20,423 nucleotides of DNA from NCBI GenBank assembly GCA_900765525.1, contig CAAFRY010000168.1, positions 1 through 20,423 of the forward strand. The letters are read 5' to 3'. Below the pieces are notes generated by a model. It had not been told where the DNA came from. It was given only the letters and a program-made list of their open reading frames with translations, and did not search any database. The DNA comes from an uncultured Blautia sp. (GTDB taxonomy: Bacteria > Bacillota > Clostridia > Lachnospirales > Lachnospiraceae). The translations under genes and the position numbers were made by a program. The stretch's first letter is position 1; the number at the start of each line of letters is the position of its first letter. This document shows positions 7,770-15,728 of the stretch, in pieces.

Positions 7770-8552
7770 ATGGCAGGCTATATATTATGTCAGGTAAAAC
7801 GAGCGGATATGCCCTATTATATTGAGAATATCAGCACAAATATATACAGTATTGAGGAGCTGTGTTATTACTTTTACCATAACATTTATCTGCTGGACGA
7901 AACAATCATCAACGAGCATTTGTGTGACTGGCTGAGAAAAGAGCTGGGGCTGGAAAAGCTGTACCGCAGGCTCTACAAGATATTGGAGGAAGAGCAGGGA
8001 ACAGCGGAATTTATCCTGGCAGTATTTAAAGAAATCAATTATCTGAGCCACCGGGAATTTAAAAAGCTAAACGAGGCTTTGGCCCTTCTCCAGCGTCAGC
8101 CGGCCGTACAGCGGGAAAAGAAAAAAGGGGATTATCTGGTGGAAAACAGGATGTATGTCAACGCCCTGAGAATTTATGAAAACGCCTTGAAAAAGGAAGA
8201 TAAGGAAGGGCTTGGCCAGCAGTTCACCGGTGGTATTTACCACAATATGGGCTGCGCTTATATGCACCTGTTTCAGTTTCGGGAGGCTGCCCAGTGCTTT
8301 CTGAAGGCTTATGAGCTTCTGCATACCAAGCAGGTGCTGCACCATTATCTGACAGCCTCCTGCATGCTGGGAAAGGAGACCTTGAAAGAGGCCTGCAGCC
8401 GTACAGAAACCAGCCCTCAGGAGGAACAGGAGATTATGCAGAATCTTCTTGAGGCAGTGAAAACGGAACCGGATACTCCGGAAAACCCCATAAATCCAGA
8501 GAAGCTTTTAGAACAATTTATCAGAGACTATCACCGCAGTACGGGATTTTAA
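7770..8552 (+). CDS. Cytosolic TPR-like helical protein, third gene of the solenoid/Hsp70-like operon
   Basis: A 260-residue, almost entirely helical protein without signal peptide or membrane segment. The N-terminal half (about 20-110) holds long charged helices. The middle (about 120-185) carries at least two TPR-like units: a helix pair around YLVENRMYVNALRIYENAL and another around YHNMGCAYMHLFQFREAAQC, the latter with the classic small-residue/aromatic pattern. The tail is proline- and glutamate-rich. The ATG at 7770 has an AAAGGAGG site beginning in the stop codon of the Hsp70-like gene, with the same 13-bp spacing seen at the previous junction. Co-translation and joint function with the two upstream proteins are likely. 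TPR proteins commonly act as Hsp70 partners in other organisms, which fits but does not prove that role here. Confidence 0.75.
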   Translation: MAGYILCQVKRADMPYYIENISTNIYSIEELCYYFYHNIYLLDETIINEHLCDWLRKELGLEKLYRRLYKILEEEQGTAEFILAVFKEINYLSHREFKKLNEALALLQRQPAVQREKKKGDYLVENRMYVNALRIYENALKKEDKEGLGQQFTGGIYHNMGCAYMHLFQFREAAQCFLKAYELLHTKQVLHHYLTASCMLGKETLKEACSRTETSPQEEQEIMQNLLEAVKTEPDTPENPINPEKLLEQFIRDYHRSTGF

Positions 8553-8553
8553 C

Positions 8554-8582
8554 TTGTGTTTTCCCAGGTGATGTTATATAAT
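8554..8582 (+). promoter_or_regulatory. Promoter upstream of purB
   Basis: TTGTGT (8554-8559), a 17-bp spacer, then TATAAT (8577-8582). It starts directly after the stop codon of the TPR-like gene. No terminator separates the two units, so some readthrough is also possible. Confidence 0.65.
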
Positions 8583-8604
8583 CCAAGAAGTTTTAAAACA
8601 GGAG

Positions 8605-8632
8605 GCCGGGGCCGTAAGACTTATGCCCCGGC
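8605..8632 (+). other. GC-rich hairpin in the purB leader
   Basis: GCCGGGGC (8605-8612) pairs perfectly with GCCCCGGC (8625-8632); the 12-nt loop can partly pair too (TAA/TTA). It lies in the predicted purB 5' untranslated region and is not followed by a T-run, so it is not a standard terminator. It could stabilise or regulate the leader. Confidence 0.6.
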
Positions 8633-8662
8633 GCCAAAATAGAAGACAGAGAGGTAAAAAAT

Positions 8663-10096
8663 ATGAGTACAGACAGATATGTAAGTCCATTGTCAGAGCG
8701 TTACGCAAGCAGGGAAATGCAGTATATTTTTTCTCCGGATATGAAATTCCGCACATGGAGAAGGCTGTGGATTGCTTTGGCCGAGACAGAGAAGGAGCTG
8801 GGATTAAATATTACCCAGGAGCAGATTGACGAGCTGAAGGCTCATGCAGAGGACATCAATTATGACGTGGCAAAGGCCAGAGAAAAGGAAGTGCGTCACG
8901 ATGTTATGTCCCATGTATATGCTTACGGTGTACAGTGTCCTAAAGCCAAGGGAATCATTCATCTGGGAGCTACAAGCTGCTATGTAGGAGACAATACAGA
9001 TATTATCGTTATGACAGAGGCTTTGAAGCTGGTTCGGAAGAAACTGCTGAATGTAATCAGTGAATTGGCTAAGTTTGCAGATGCAAACAAGAATCTGCCT
9101 ACCCTGGCTTTTACCCATTTCCAGCCTGCACAGCCTACTACAGTGGGTAAAAGAGCTACTCTGTGGATGCAGGAATTTCTTATGGACTTAGAGGATTTGG
9201 ACTATGTACTCAGTACCATGAAGCTTCTGGGTTCTAAGGGAACCACCGGAACACAGGCCAGCTTCCTGGAGCTGTTTGACGGAGACCAGGAAACCATTGA
9301 TAAAATTGACCCTATGATTGCCAAGAAAATGGGCTTCCAGGCCTGCTATCCTGTTTCCGGACAGACCTATTCCCGTAAGGTGGATACCAGAGTGCTGAAC
9401 ATTCTGGCAGGTATTGCAGCCAGCGCTCACAAGTTTTCTAATGACATCCGTCTGCTCCAACACCTGAAAGAGGTGGAAGAGCCTTTTGAGAAGAGCCAGA
9501 TTGGTTCCTCAGCTATGGCTTACAAGAGAAATCCCATGAGAAGCGAGAGAATTGCTTCCCTGTCCAGATTCGTTATGGTGGATGCTTTAAATCCTGCCAT
9601 TACCTCTGCTACCCAGTGGTTTGAAAGAACCCTGGATGACTCTGCCAACAAAAGGCTTTCTGTTCCGGAGGGATTTCTGGCTGTGGACGGAATCCTGGAT
9701 TTGTGCCTGAATGTAGTGGACGGCCTGGTAGTCTATCCAAAGGTTATCGAGAAGCGTTTAAGAAGCGAGCTGCCGTTTATGGCTACAGAGAATATTATGA
9801 TGGACGCCGTAAAGGCAGGAGGCGACCGTCAGGAGCTGCATGAGCGGATTCGTGAGCTGTCTATGGAAGCAGGAAAAAATGTGAAGGTAGAAGGAAAAGA
9901 AAATAATCTGCTGGAGCTGATTGCAGCAGACCCGGCCTTTAATATGAGCCTGGAAGATTTGCAGAAGACTATGGACCCGGCTAAGTATACCGGAAGAGCT
10001 GCCGTACAGGTAGACGCTTTCCTGAAAAACGTGGTAAATCCTGTGCTGGAGGCTAATAAAGAGCTGCTGGGCATGACTGCGGAAATCAATGTATAA
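8663..10096 (+). CDS. purB: Adenylosuccinate lyase
   Basis: This 477-residue member of the fumarase/aspartase superfamily catalyses two steps of purine synthesis: SAICAR to AICAR, and adenylosuccinate to AMP plus fumarate. The superfamily signature loop with the catalytic serine is complete at GSSAMAYKRNPMRSER (281-296). Other active-site regions are EVRHDVMSHVYAYG (76-89), LGATSCYVGDNTD (101-113) and THFQPAQPTTVGKR (151-164). Length and sequence match the longer clostridial PurB type. The ATG has a GAGAGG site 9 bp upstream. A promoter and a stable leader hairpin precede it. An NhaC-type antiporter follows after 33 bp, and purA, the enzyme making its adenylosuccinate substrate, lies 1.6 kb downstream. 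It is cytosolic and functional as far as can be seen. Confidence 0.97.
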   Translation: MSTDRYVSPLSERYASREMQYIFSPDMKFRTWRRLWIALAETEKELGLNITQEQIDELKAHAEDINYDVAKAREKEVRHDVMSHVYAYGVQCPKAKGIIHLGATSCYVGDNTDIIVMTEALKLVRKKLLNVISELAKFADANKNLPTLAFTHFQPAQPTTVGKRATLWMQEFLMDLEDLDYVLSTMKLLGSKGTTGTQASFLELFDGDQETIDKIDPMIAKKMGFQACYPVSGQTYSRKVDTRVLNILAGIAASAHKFSNDIRLLQHLKEVEEPFEKSQIGSSAMAYKRNPMRSERIASLSRFVMVDALNPAITSATQWFERTLDDSANKRLSVPEGFLAVDGILDLCLNVVDGLVVYPKVIEKRLRSELPFMATENIMMDAVKAGGDRQELHERIRELSMEAGKNVKVEGKENNLLELIAADPAFNMSLEDLQKTMDPAKYTGRAAVQVDAFLKNVVNPVLEANKELLGMTAEINV

Positions 10097-10129
10097 ACTT
10101 CATAACCATACCATACAGGGAGAATGTAA

Positions 10130-11428
10130 ATGAGAGAGAAAAAGAACGGAAATCCATGGGCCCTTCTGCCAATAGGGTTATTCCTGGTAATCTTTATCGG
10201 TTCAGGGGTTTTGTCCGGAGATTTTTACACCATGCCGGCTATTGTAGGCTTTCTCATTGCCCTTACCGTGGCCTTTATGCAGAACCGGAGAGTGCGCTTT
10301 CCGGATAAGCTGACCATTATTTCTAAGGGAATCGGGGAAGAGAATATTGTAACCATGTGTCTGATTTTCCTGGCGGCAGGAGCCTTTTCCGGTACGGTGA
10401 AGGCGGCGGGAGGAGTGGAAAGTACCGTAAATCTGGGACTTTCCGTTATGCCTCCCACTATAGCTGTGGTGGGGCTTTTCATCATTGGCTGTTTTATTTC
10501 CATATCCATGGGTACCTCCGTGGGAACCATCACGGCCATGACTCCTATCGGTGTGGGAATTGCCCAGGCCACTGGTATGAGTCTGCCCCTGTGTACTGGC
10601 GCCATTGTATGCGGAGCTATGTTTGGGGATAATCTGTCTATGATTTCCGACACTACCATAGCGGCAGTGCGTACCCAGGGCTGTGAGATGAAGGATAAGT
10701 TTAAAGAAAATTTCCTCATTGTCCTTCCGGCGGCTGTGATAACGGCGGTTCTGTTTTTCTTTGTGGCCAGAGCCCAGTCTGCCGGCATTGTGACGGATAG
10801 TATGACTTATGACTATGAGATTGTGAGAGTTCTTCCATATCTGGTGGTGCTGATAGGTGCCCTGATTGGAATCAATGTGTTTGTGATTCTGATTGCGGGA
10901 ACTATTTTATCCGCTATAGTGGGAGTGGCCACAGGGGCCTTTGCGTTCGGAGAGCTGTTCCAGCACATGGGAGAAGGGATTACTAGTATGTATGACATTA
11001 CGGTGATTTCCATTATTGTGGCGGCTATTGTAGCCCTGGTGCGGGAGTATGGGGGAATCCAGTTTATCCTCAGCCTGATTCGCAGGAAGATTAACGGCGA
11101 GCGGGGCGGTGAGCTGGGAATTTCTCTTTTGGTACTTCTGGTGGACTGCTGCACAGCTAACAATACGGTGGCTATTGTCATGGCAGGTCCTATTGCCAAG
11201 GAAATCAGCGATGAGTTTGGTGTATCTCCCAAAAGGAGTGCTTCTCTGCTGGACATTTTTGCCTCAGTAGGGCAGGGGCTGATTCCTTATGGTGCCCAGC
11301 TTCTTACGGCGGCAGGACTGGCAGCCATATCTCCTGTAGAGATTATGCCGTTTCTGTATTATCCCATCCTCATGGGCGTCAGCGCCATAGGATTTATGAT
11401 ATTCAGAAGAAGAGCTGTTACAAGATAG
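10130..11428 (+). CDS. NhaC-family Na+/H+ antiporter
   Basis: A 432-residue integral membrane protein with about ten to twelve hydrophobic segments. Family hallmarks are ISMGTSVGTITAMTPIG (125-141) and GAMFGDNLSMISDTTIAA (162-179), followed in the second half by VDCCTANNTVAIVMAGPIA, which mirrors the first repeat. This matches the NhaC/ion-transporter superfamily, which exchanges sodium (in some members organic anions such as malate or lactate) against protons across the cytoplasmic membrane. The exact substrate cannot be told. The ATG has an AGGGAG site and lies 33 bp after purB, so the two are probably co-transcribed. No terminator was found after its stop codon; a 265-bp spacer leads to purA. 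Confidence 0.9.
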   Translation: MREKKNGNPWALLPIGLFLVIFIGSGVLSGDFYTMPAIVGFLIALTVAFMQNRRVRFPDKLTIISKGIGEENIVTMCLIFLAAGAFSGTVKAAGGVESTVNLGLSVMPPTIAVVGLFIIGCFISISMGTSVGTITAMTPIGVGIAQATGMSLPLCTGAIVCGAMFGDNLSMISDTTIAAVRTQGCEMKDKFKENFLIVLPAAVITAVLFFFVARAQSAGIVTDSMTYDYEIVRVLPYLVVLIGALIGINVFVILIAGTILSAIVGVATGAFAFGELFQHMGEGITSMYDITVISIIVAAIVALVREYGGIQFILSLIRRKINGERGGELGISLLVLLVDCCTANNTVAIVMAGPIAKEISDEFGVSPKRSASLLDIFASVGQGLIPYGAQLLTAAGLAAISPVEIMPFLYYPILMGVSAIGFMIFRRRAVTR

Positions 11429-11693
11429 ACGGTTTTTAAGGTTGGATTTTTAATTTTTACTTTATTTCTGTCGGAAAATGTAGTATGATACTTTAGTGTA
11501 CTGTTTCATTCATATTTTGTATAATAACTTGCCTGCATTTTCATCTGCAGTGTTGTCGTCAATTGATGCGGCCACCGTTGCGGCTAATTCCTCCGCCTTG
11601 CAGACTGAAAATTCATTCTTCGCTATTACACTGAAAATGAATGAGCAAGTATACCAGTAATTGATAAGACTTAAATTACAGGAGGAATAAAAA
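11429..11693 (+). other. Intergenic region upstream of purA: candidate promoter, repeats and a GC-richer island
   Basis: 265 bp. A TATAAT at 11519-11524 lacks a good -35 box. TCATTCAT (11507-11514) pairs with ATGAATGA (11637-11644) and CTTGC (11528-11532) pairs with GCAAG (11645-11649). The order of the arms makes these pairings cross, as in a pseudoknot or two alternative folds. Between them is a GC-richer island open on both strands: a 47-codon plus-strand frame ending at 11660 and a minus-strand frame. Neither has a ribosome site, so I call no gene. AGGAGG at 11680-11685 serves purA. Confidence 0.4.
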
Positions 11694-12971
11694 ATGGTAA
11701 AAGCAGTAGTAGGGGCCAACTGGGGAGACGAAGGGAAAGGTAAAATTACCGATATGCTTGCACAGGAGTCGGACATCATTGTCAGATTCCAGGGTGGTGC
11801 CAACGCAGGGCATACGATTGTAAACAATTACGGGAAATTTGCGCTCCATACTCTTCCTTCAGGTGTGTTCTATGACCATACCACCAGTGTCATTGGAAAT
11901 GGTGTGGCGTTAAATATCCCGGTACTGTTTAAAGAGATTCAGTCCATTGTGGAGAAAGGCGTTCCCATGCCGAAGATTAAGGTATCAGACAGAGCCCAGA
12001 TGGTGATGTCTTACCACATTAAGTTTGACGAGTATGAGGAAGAAAGGCTGGGCAAGCATTCCTTTGGCTCCACAAAATCAGGAATCGCACCGTTTTATTC
12101 AGATAAATATGCAAAAGTAGGCTTCCAGGTCAGCGAGCTTTTTGCGGACGAAGAAGTTCTGCGGGAGAAAGTGGAGAATGTCTGCGAGAAAAAGAATGTA
12201 ATCCTGGAGCATTTGTATCACAAACCTCTTTTAAAGCCTGAAGATATTATGGAGGAGCTGAGACAGTACAAAGAGATGGTAGAGCCTTATGTGTGCGATG
12301 TGTCTCTGTACCTGTGGAATGCGCTGAAAGAGGGCAAGGAGATTCTTCTGGAAGGCCAGTTAGGTTCCTTGAAGGACCCGGACCATGGAATTTATCCTAT
12401 GGTTACTTCTTCTTCCACCCTGGCTGCATACGGAGCAGTGGGAGCAGGAGTTCCGCCTTATGAAATCAAAAAGGTAATCACTGTCTGCAAGGCTTACTCC
12501 AGCGCTGTTGGAGCAGGCGCTTTTGTATCAGAGATATTCGGGGAAGAGGCAGATGAATTGAGACGCCGGGGCGGCGACGGCGGAGAATACGGAGCTACCA
12601 CAGGACGTCCAAGAAGAATGGGATGGTTTGACTGCGTGGCTTCCAAATACGGCTGCCGTATCCAGGGTACCACGGATGTGGCCTTTACGGTTTTGGACGT
12701 GCTGGGCTATTTGGATGAAATCCCTGTGTGCGTTGGATATGAAATTGACGGCCAGGTAACTACAGAGTTTCCAACCACTGCTTTGCTGGAAAAAGCAAAA
12801 CCAGTGCTGGAGGTGCTTCCGGGCTGGAAGAGCGACATCAGAGGGATTAAGAAGTATGAAGACCTGCCGGAAAATTGCCGGAAATACATTGAATTTGTGG
12901 AGGAGAAGCTGGGCTTCCCTATCACTATGATTTCCAACGGCCCCAGCAGAGAGGACATTATCTACAGATAA
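11694..12971 (+). CDS. purA: Adenylosuccinate synthetase
   Basis: A 425-residue enzyme joining IMP and aspartate with GTP to form adenylosuccinate, the committed step to AMP. The GTP-binding start GANWGDEGKGK (7-17) is intact, including the catalytic aspartate D12. The second catalytic residue H40 sits in GGANAGHTIV. Downstream, LEGQLGSLKDPDHGIYPMVTSS replaces the more common GAQG version; I have seen this variant form in clostridial proteins. GGDGGEYGATTGRPRRMGWFD carries the C-terminal substrate-binding loop with the typical TTGRPRR arginines. The ATG has an AGGAGG site 8 bp upstream. Together with purB it forms the whole IMP-to-AMP branch within 4.3 kb. Cytosolic. Confidence 0.97.
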   Translation: MVKAVVGANWGDEGKGKITDMLAQESDIIVRFQGGANAGHTIVNNYGKFALHTLPSGVFYDHTTSVIGNGVALNIPVLFKEIQSIVEKGVPMPKIKVSDRAQMVMSYHIKFDEYEEERLGKHSFGSTKSGIAPFYSDKYAKVGFQVSELFADEEVLREKVENVCEKKNVILEHLYHKPLLKPEDIMEELRQYKEMVEPYVCDVSLYLWNALKEGKEILLEGQLGSLKDPDHGIYPMVTSSSTLAAYGAVGAGVPPYEIKKVITVCKAYSSAVGAGAFVSEIFGEEADELRRRGGDGGEYGATTGRPRRMGWFDCVASKYGCRIQGTTDVAFTVLDVLGYLDEIPVCVGYEIDGQVTTEFPTTALLEKAKPVLEVLPGWKSDIRGIKKYEDLPENCRKYIEFVEEKLGFPITMISNGPSREDIIYR

Positions 12972-12981
12972 TAGGTAAGAA

Positions 12982-13002
12982 ATTCCCATATGGTATGGGA
13001 AT
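12982..13002 (+). other. Short perfect hairpin after purA
   Basis: ATTCCCATA (12982-12990) pairs with TATGGGAAT (12994-13002) around a 3-nt loop, ten bases after the purA stop codon. No T-run follows, so it is not a canonical terminator, but it may protect the 3' end or cause pausing. Confidence 0.6.
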
Positions 13003-13012
13003 GTGGAATAGA

Positions 13013-13060
13013 GATACCCTCAGACAGGAGGAGAAACAGAATGGCCTGTCTGGGGGTATC
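13013..13060 (+). other. Long 16-bp stem-loop between purA and pcrA
   Basis: GATACCCTCAGACAGG (13013-13028) pairs with 13045-13060 along its whole length, with one T-G pair. The 16-nt loop holds most of an AGGAGG ribosome-like site (13026-13031) and is followed by ATG at 13041. No T-run follows directly. A third hairpin, GCCGGAA/TTCCGGC, lies at 13080-13101. Confidence 0.65.
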
Positions 13061-13107
13061 CCTTTGTTCCCGGGATTTTGCCGGAACAGAAAGTTTCCGG
13101 CGAAAGG

Positions 13108-13137
13108 TTGCGTCGGCCCACTGGGGTATGGTATATT
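13108..13137 (+). promoter_or_regulatory. Extended -10 promoter for pcrA
   Basis: TTGCGT (13108-13113), an 18-bp spacer, then TATATT (13132-13137) preceded by TGG, i.e. a TGn extended -10. Transcription would start near 13144, about 50 nt before the pcrA ATG. Confidence 0.55.
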
Positions 13138-13193
13138 GTAAGAACAAATGTTTCCATAACCCAATAGGCTGAAAAAGATGGAGGAATTAAATA

Positions 13194-15407
13194 ATGAGTA
13201 TCTATGATACATTAAATACACAGCAAAGGGAGGCTGTTTATCATACGGAAGGCCCGGTTTTGATATTGGCGGGAGCCGGTTCCGGGAAGACCAGGGTATT
13301 GACCCACAGAATTGCTTATCTTATTGAGGAAAAGGGAGTAAACCCCTGGAACATCATGGCTATTACCTTTACCAATAAAGCGGCTCAGGAGATGCGGGAA
13401 AGAGTGGATAAAATTGTAGGATTCGGAGCTGAGAGCATCTGGGTTTCTACCTTTCATTCCAGCTGTGTGCGGATGTTGAGAAGATTTATTGACCGTCTGG
13501 GTTTTGACAATAATTTTACTATTTATGATACAGATGACCAGAAAACTGTGATGAAGGAAATCTGCAAACGGCTGGAAATTGATACAAAGGTGTACAAAGA
13601 AAGGGCCATTCTGGCAGCAATCTCTTCTGCAAAGGACGAGCTGGTAAGCCCGGAGGAATATGAGCTGAATGTAATGGGGGATTTTTCCAAGAGAAAAATT
13701 GCCCTTGCCTATAAGGAATATCAGAAAGAACTGAAAAAGAACAATGCCCTGGATTTTGATGATTTAATTGTCAAAACAGTGGAATTGTTCCGCTCTTGTC
13801 CTGATGTACTGGATTATTATCAGGAGAGATTTAAGTATATTATGGTGGATGAGTACCAGGATACTAATACCGCTCAGTTTAAATTCGTAAGCCTTTTGGC
13901 TCAGAAGTATGAAAATCTTTGCGTGGTGGGAGATGACGACCAGTCTATTTATAAATTCCGGGGGGCGAATATCGGAAATATCCTGGGGTATGAGAAGGTT
14001 TTTCCTAAAGCTATGGTTATTAAACTGGAACAAAATTACCGTTCCACCCAGAATATTCTCAATGCGGCCAATCAGGTTATTCAGAATAATATGGGAAGAA
14101 AGAGTAAAACTCTGTGGACCCAGAACCAGGAAGGTGAGAAACTTCATTTCCGGCAGTTTATGAATGCTTTTGAGGAGGCAGAATATATTGCAGGAGACAT
14201 CAGCAAAAAGGTGCGGGAGCATGAGGGAGAATATAAGGATTTTGCTATTCTCTACCGGACCAACGCCCAGTCCCGTATGTTTGAGGAAAAATTTCTTATG
14301 GCAAACATTCCCTATAAACTGGTGGGAGGAGTAAATTTCTATGCCAGAAAGGAAATCAAGGATTTGCTGGCGTATTTAAAAACCGTGGACAATGCCAGAG
14401 ATGACTTGGCGGTACGCAGAATCATAAACGTGCCTAAAAGAGGAATCGGAGCCGCTACCCTGGCTAAGGTTCAGGATTTTGCTTCTCAGAGGGGCATCAG
14501 TTTTTACGATGCTTTGCGGGAGCCGGACTGTATGAGCCTTATAGGGCGGGCTGCTGCTAAGACAGAATCCTTTGTCACCTTTATCCAGTCTCTGAGAAGT
14601 AAGGCGGATTATCTGTCCCCGGCCCAGCTGCTTTCGGATATTATTGAGAATACCGGTTATGTGGAAGAGCTGAAGGCAGAAGGAACTGAGGAAGCGGAAG
14701 CCAGGATTGAAAATATTGACGAGTTGATTACCAAGGTAGTTTCCTATGAGGAGGAAAATGAGGAGCCTACCCTCTCCGGATTTTTGGAAGAGGTAGCTTT
14801 GATTGCGGATATTGATACTGTGGAGGGAGATAATAATCAGGTGCTTCTGATGACTCTGCACAGTGCCAAGGGATTGGAATTTCCTTATGTGTATCTGGCC
14901 GGAATGGAGGACGGCATTTTCCCCAGTTATATGACTATCACAGCAGACGACCCGGATGAGATTGAGGAGGAGCGCAGACTCTGTTATGTGGGAATCACCA
15001 GGGCCATGAAGGACTTAACCCTGACCTGTGCTCAGCAGCGAATGATTCGTGGAGAGACCCAGTATAATAAGGTTTCCCGGTTTATCAGGGAAATCCCCAG
15101 AGAGTTGGTGGAGTTAGGCAGAGACTTCCAGGAGAAGAAGGTGGTGGATATTCCCCTTCCAACATCTTTAAAGCAGATGAAGCAGGCCTTTAAGCAGCCG
15201 GCTTTTGTGCCAAAGCAGTTTGAGGTGAAGAAAGCAGCCGGATTAGACTACGGCGTAGGGGACAGGGTAAAGCATATAAAATTCGGTACCGGCATCGTTA
15301 CCGCTATTACAGAGGGCGGGCGTGATTATGAGGTTACGGTAAATTTTGATAATGTGGGCGTAAAGAAGATGTTTGCCTCTTTTGCCAAGCTGAAGAAAAT
15401 TCCGTAA
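13194..15407 (+). CDS. pcrA: ATP-dependent DNA helicase PcrA (UvrD/Rep superfamily 1A)
   Basis: A 737-residue 3'-5' helicase with all superfamily 1 motifs in order: LNTQQREAV Q-motif (7-15), Walker A AGAGSGKT (26-33), motif Ia ITFTNKAAQEM, motif II DEYQDTN (219-225), motif III VGDDDQSIYKFRGA (245-258), motif IV EQNYRST, motif V LMTLHSAKGLEFPYV and motif VI RRLCYVGITRA. The C-terminal GVGDRVKHIKFGTGIV segment is the Tudor-like domain that binds RNA polymerase in PcrA. It acts in replication restart, nucleotide-excision repair and removal of stalled polymerase. The protein is full length. The ATG follows a GGAGG site. It is a housekeeping gene and stands apart from the OLD nuclease at the right end, with three unrelated features between them, so it is not the helicase half of a Gabija pair. 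Confidence 0.96.
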   Translation: MSIYDTLNTQQREAVYHTEGPVLILAGAGSGKTRVLTHRIAYLIEEKGVNPWNIMAITFTNKAAQEMRERVDKIVGFGAESIWVSTFHSSCVRMLRRFIDRLGFDNNFTIYDTDDQKTVMKEICKRLEIDTKVYKERAILAAISSAKDELVSPEEYELNVMGDFSKRKIALAYKEYQKELKKNNALDFDDLIVKTVELFRSCPDVLDYYQERFKYIMVDEYQDTNTAQFKFVSLLAQKYENLCVVGDDDQSIYKFRGANIGNILGYEKVFPKAMVIKLEQNYRSTQNILNAANQVIQNNMGRKSKTLWTQNQEGEKLHFRQFMNAFEEAEYIAGDISKKVREHEGEYKDFAILYRTNAQSRMFEEKFLMANIPYKLVGGVNFYARKEIKDLLAYLKTVDNARDDLAVRRIINVPKRGIGAATLAKVQDFASQRGISFYDALREPDCMSLIGRAAAKTESFVTFIQSLRSKADYLSPAQLLSDIIENTGYVEELKAEGTEEAEARIENIDELITKVVSYEEENEEPTLSGFLEEVALIADIDTVEGDNNQVLLMTLHSAKGLEFPYVYLAGMEDGIFPSYMTITADDPDEIEEERRLCYVGITRAMKDLTLTCAQQRMIRGETQYNKVSRFIREIPRELVELGRDFQEKKVVDIPLPTSLKQMKQAFKQPAFVPKQFEVKKAAGLDYGVGDRVKHIKFGTGIVTAITEGGRDYEVTVNFDNVGVKKMFASFAKLKKIP

Positions 15408-15632
15408 CTACTCAGCCATGGGGCTGGAACACCGAAAATCTGTGGCAAGCCTGCTTGCAAAAGTTTTTGTGTTTCATAACATATGGTCCTTAGCCACAAG
15501 TGAAGATTTAGCTGCGTAAGCAGCGGAAAAACAGCGGAAGCTATGAATCTGAGCTGTAGGGCTGAATAGTTACAAAAGTTACAAAATTCCTTCTTAAAAA
15601 GTAAAGAAAGGATAGTAAAATTCACCATACAG
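15408..15632 (+). other. Structured intergenic region after pcrA, possible RNA element or dispersed repeat
   Basis: No convincing gene. Visible structure: CAGCC/GGCTG hairpin (15413-15425); TGTGGC (15441-15446) pairing with GCCACA (15493-15498), extended by AAATC/GATTT; nested inside, GCAAGC/GCTTGC (15445-15458) followed by AAAAGTTTTT, a weak terminator candidate for pcrA; and GCTGC-GTAA-GCAGC (15511-15524), a GNRA-capped hairpin. TAGTTACAAAAGTTACAAAA (15568-15587) carries a short direct repeat of GTTACAAAA. Confidence 0.4.
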
Positions 15633-15641
15633 TGGTATAAT
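15633..15641 (+). promoter_or_regulatory. Extended -10 promoter of the small acidic membrane protein gene
   Basis: TGG-TATAAT with a TGn extended -10 at 15633-15641; no good -35 box. Transcription would start near 15648, just upstream of the nested leader structure. Confidence 0.55.
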
Positions 15642-15658
15642 ATCTAAAAGACAGGGGG

Positions 15659-15714
15659 CTGCCGGAAAAATCTGTTCCATAAACTGGAATCCGGAAGGAG
15701 ATTTTGGGCGGCAG
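15659..15714 (+). ncRNA. Nested stem structure in the 5' leader, candidate cis-regulatory RNA
   Basis: Three collinear helices stack in one arm: CTGCC/GGCAG (15659-15663 with 15710-15714), AAAATCT/AGATTTT (15667-15673 with 15699-15705) and TTCCA/TGGAA (15675-15679 with 15685-15689). The internal loops are purine-rich (TCCGGAAGG). It falls in the predicted leader, upstream of a second hairpin. I do not recognise a known riboswitch class. Confidence 0.45.
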
Positions 15715-15728
15715 GCTTAACAGCAATA

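Noticed and set aside
8623..8829. 68-codon ORF starting in the purB leader hairpin
   Set aside because: It overlaps purB in another frame, its start is buried in the stem and its Arg/Lys-rich composition is that of a shadow frame.
11510..11827. Minus-strand ORF across the purA start
   Set aside because: Its N-terminal half is antisense to purA and its C-terminal half has no usable start or ribosome site; kept only as a possible remnant in the findings.
12972..13060. Riboswitch or T-box element before pcrA
   Set aside because: No T-box, purine or other known riboswitch core sequence was found; only generic hairpins.
15326..15628. Minus-strand ORF downstream of pcrA
   Set aside because: It overlaps pcrA antisense, lacks a ribosome site and coincides with hairpin-rich sequence; more likely structured non-coding DNA.
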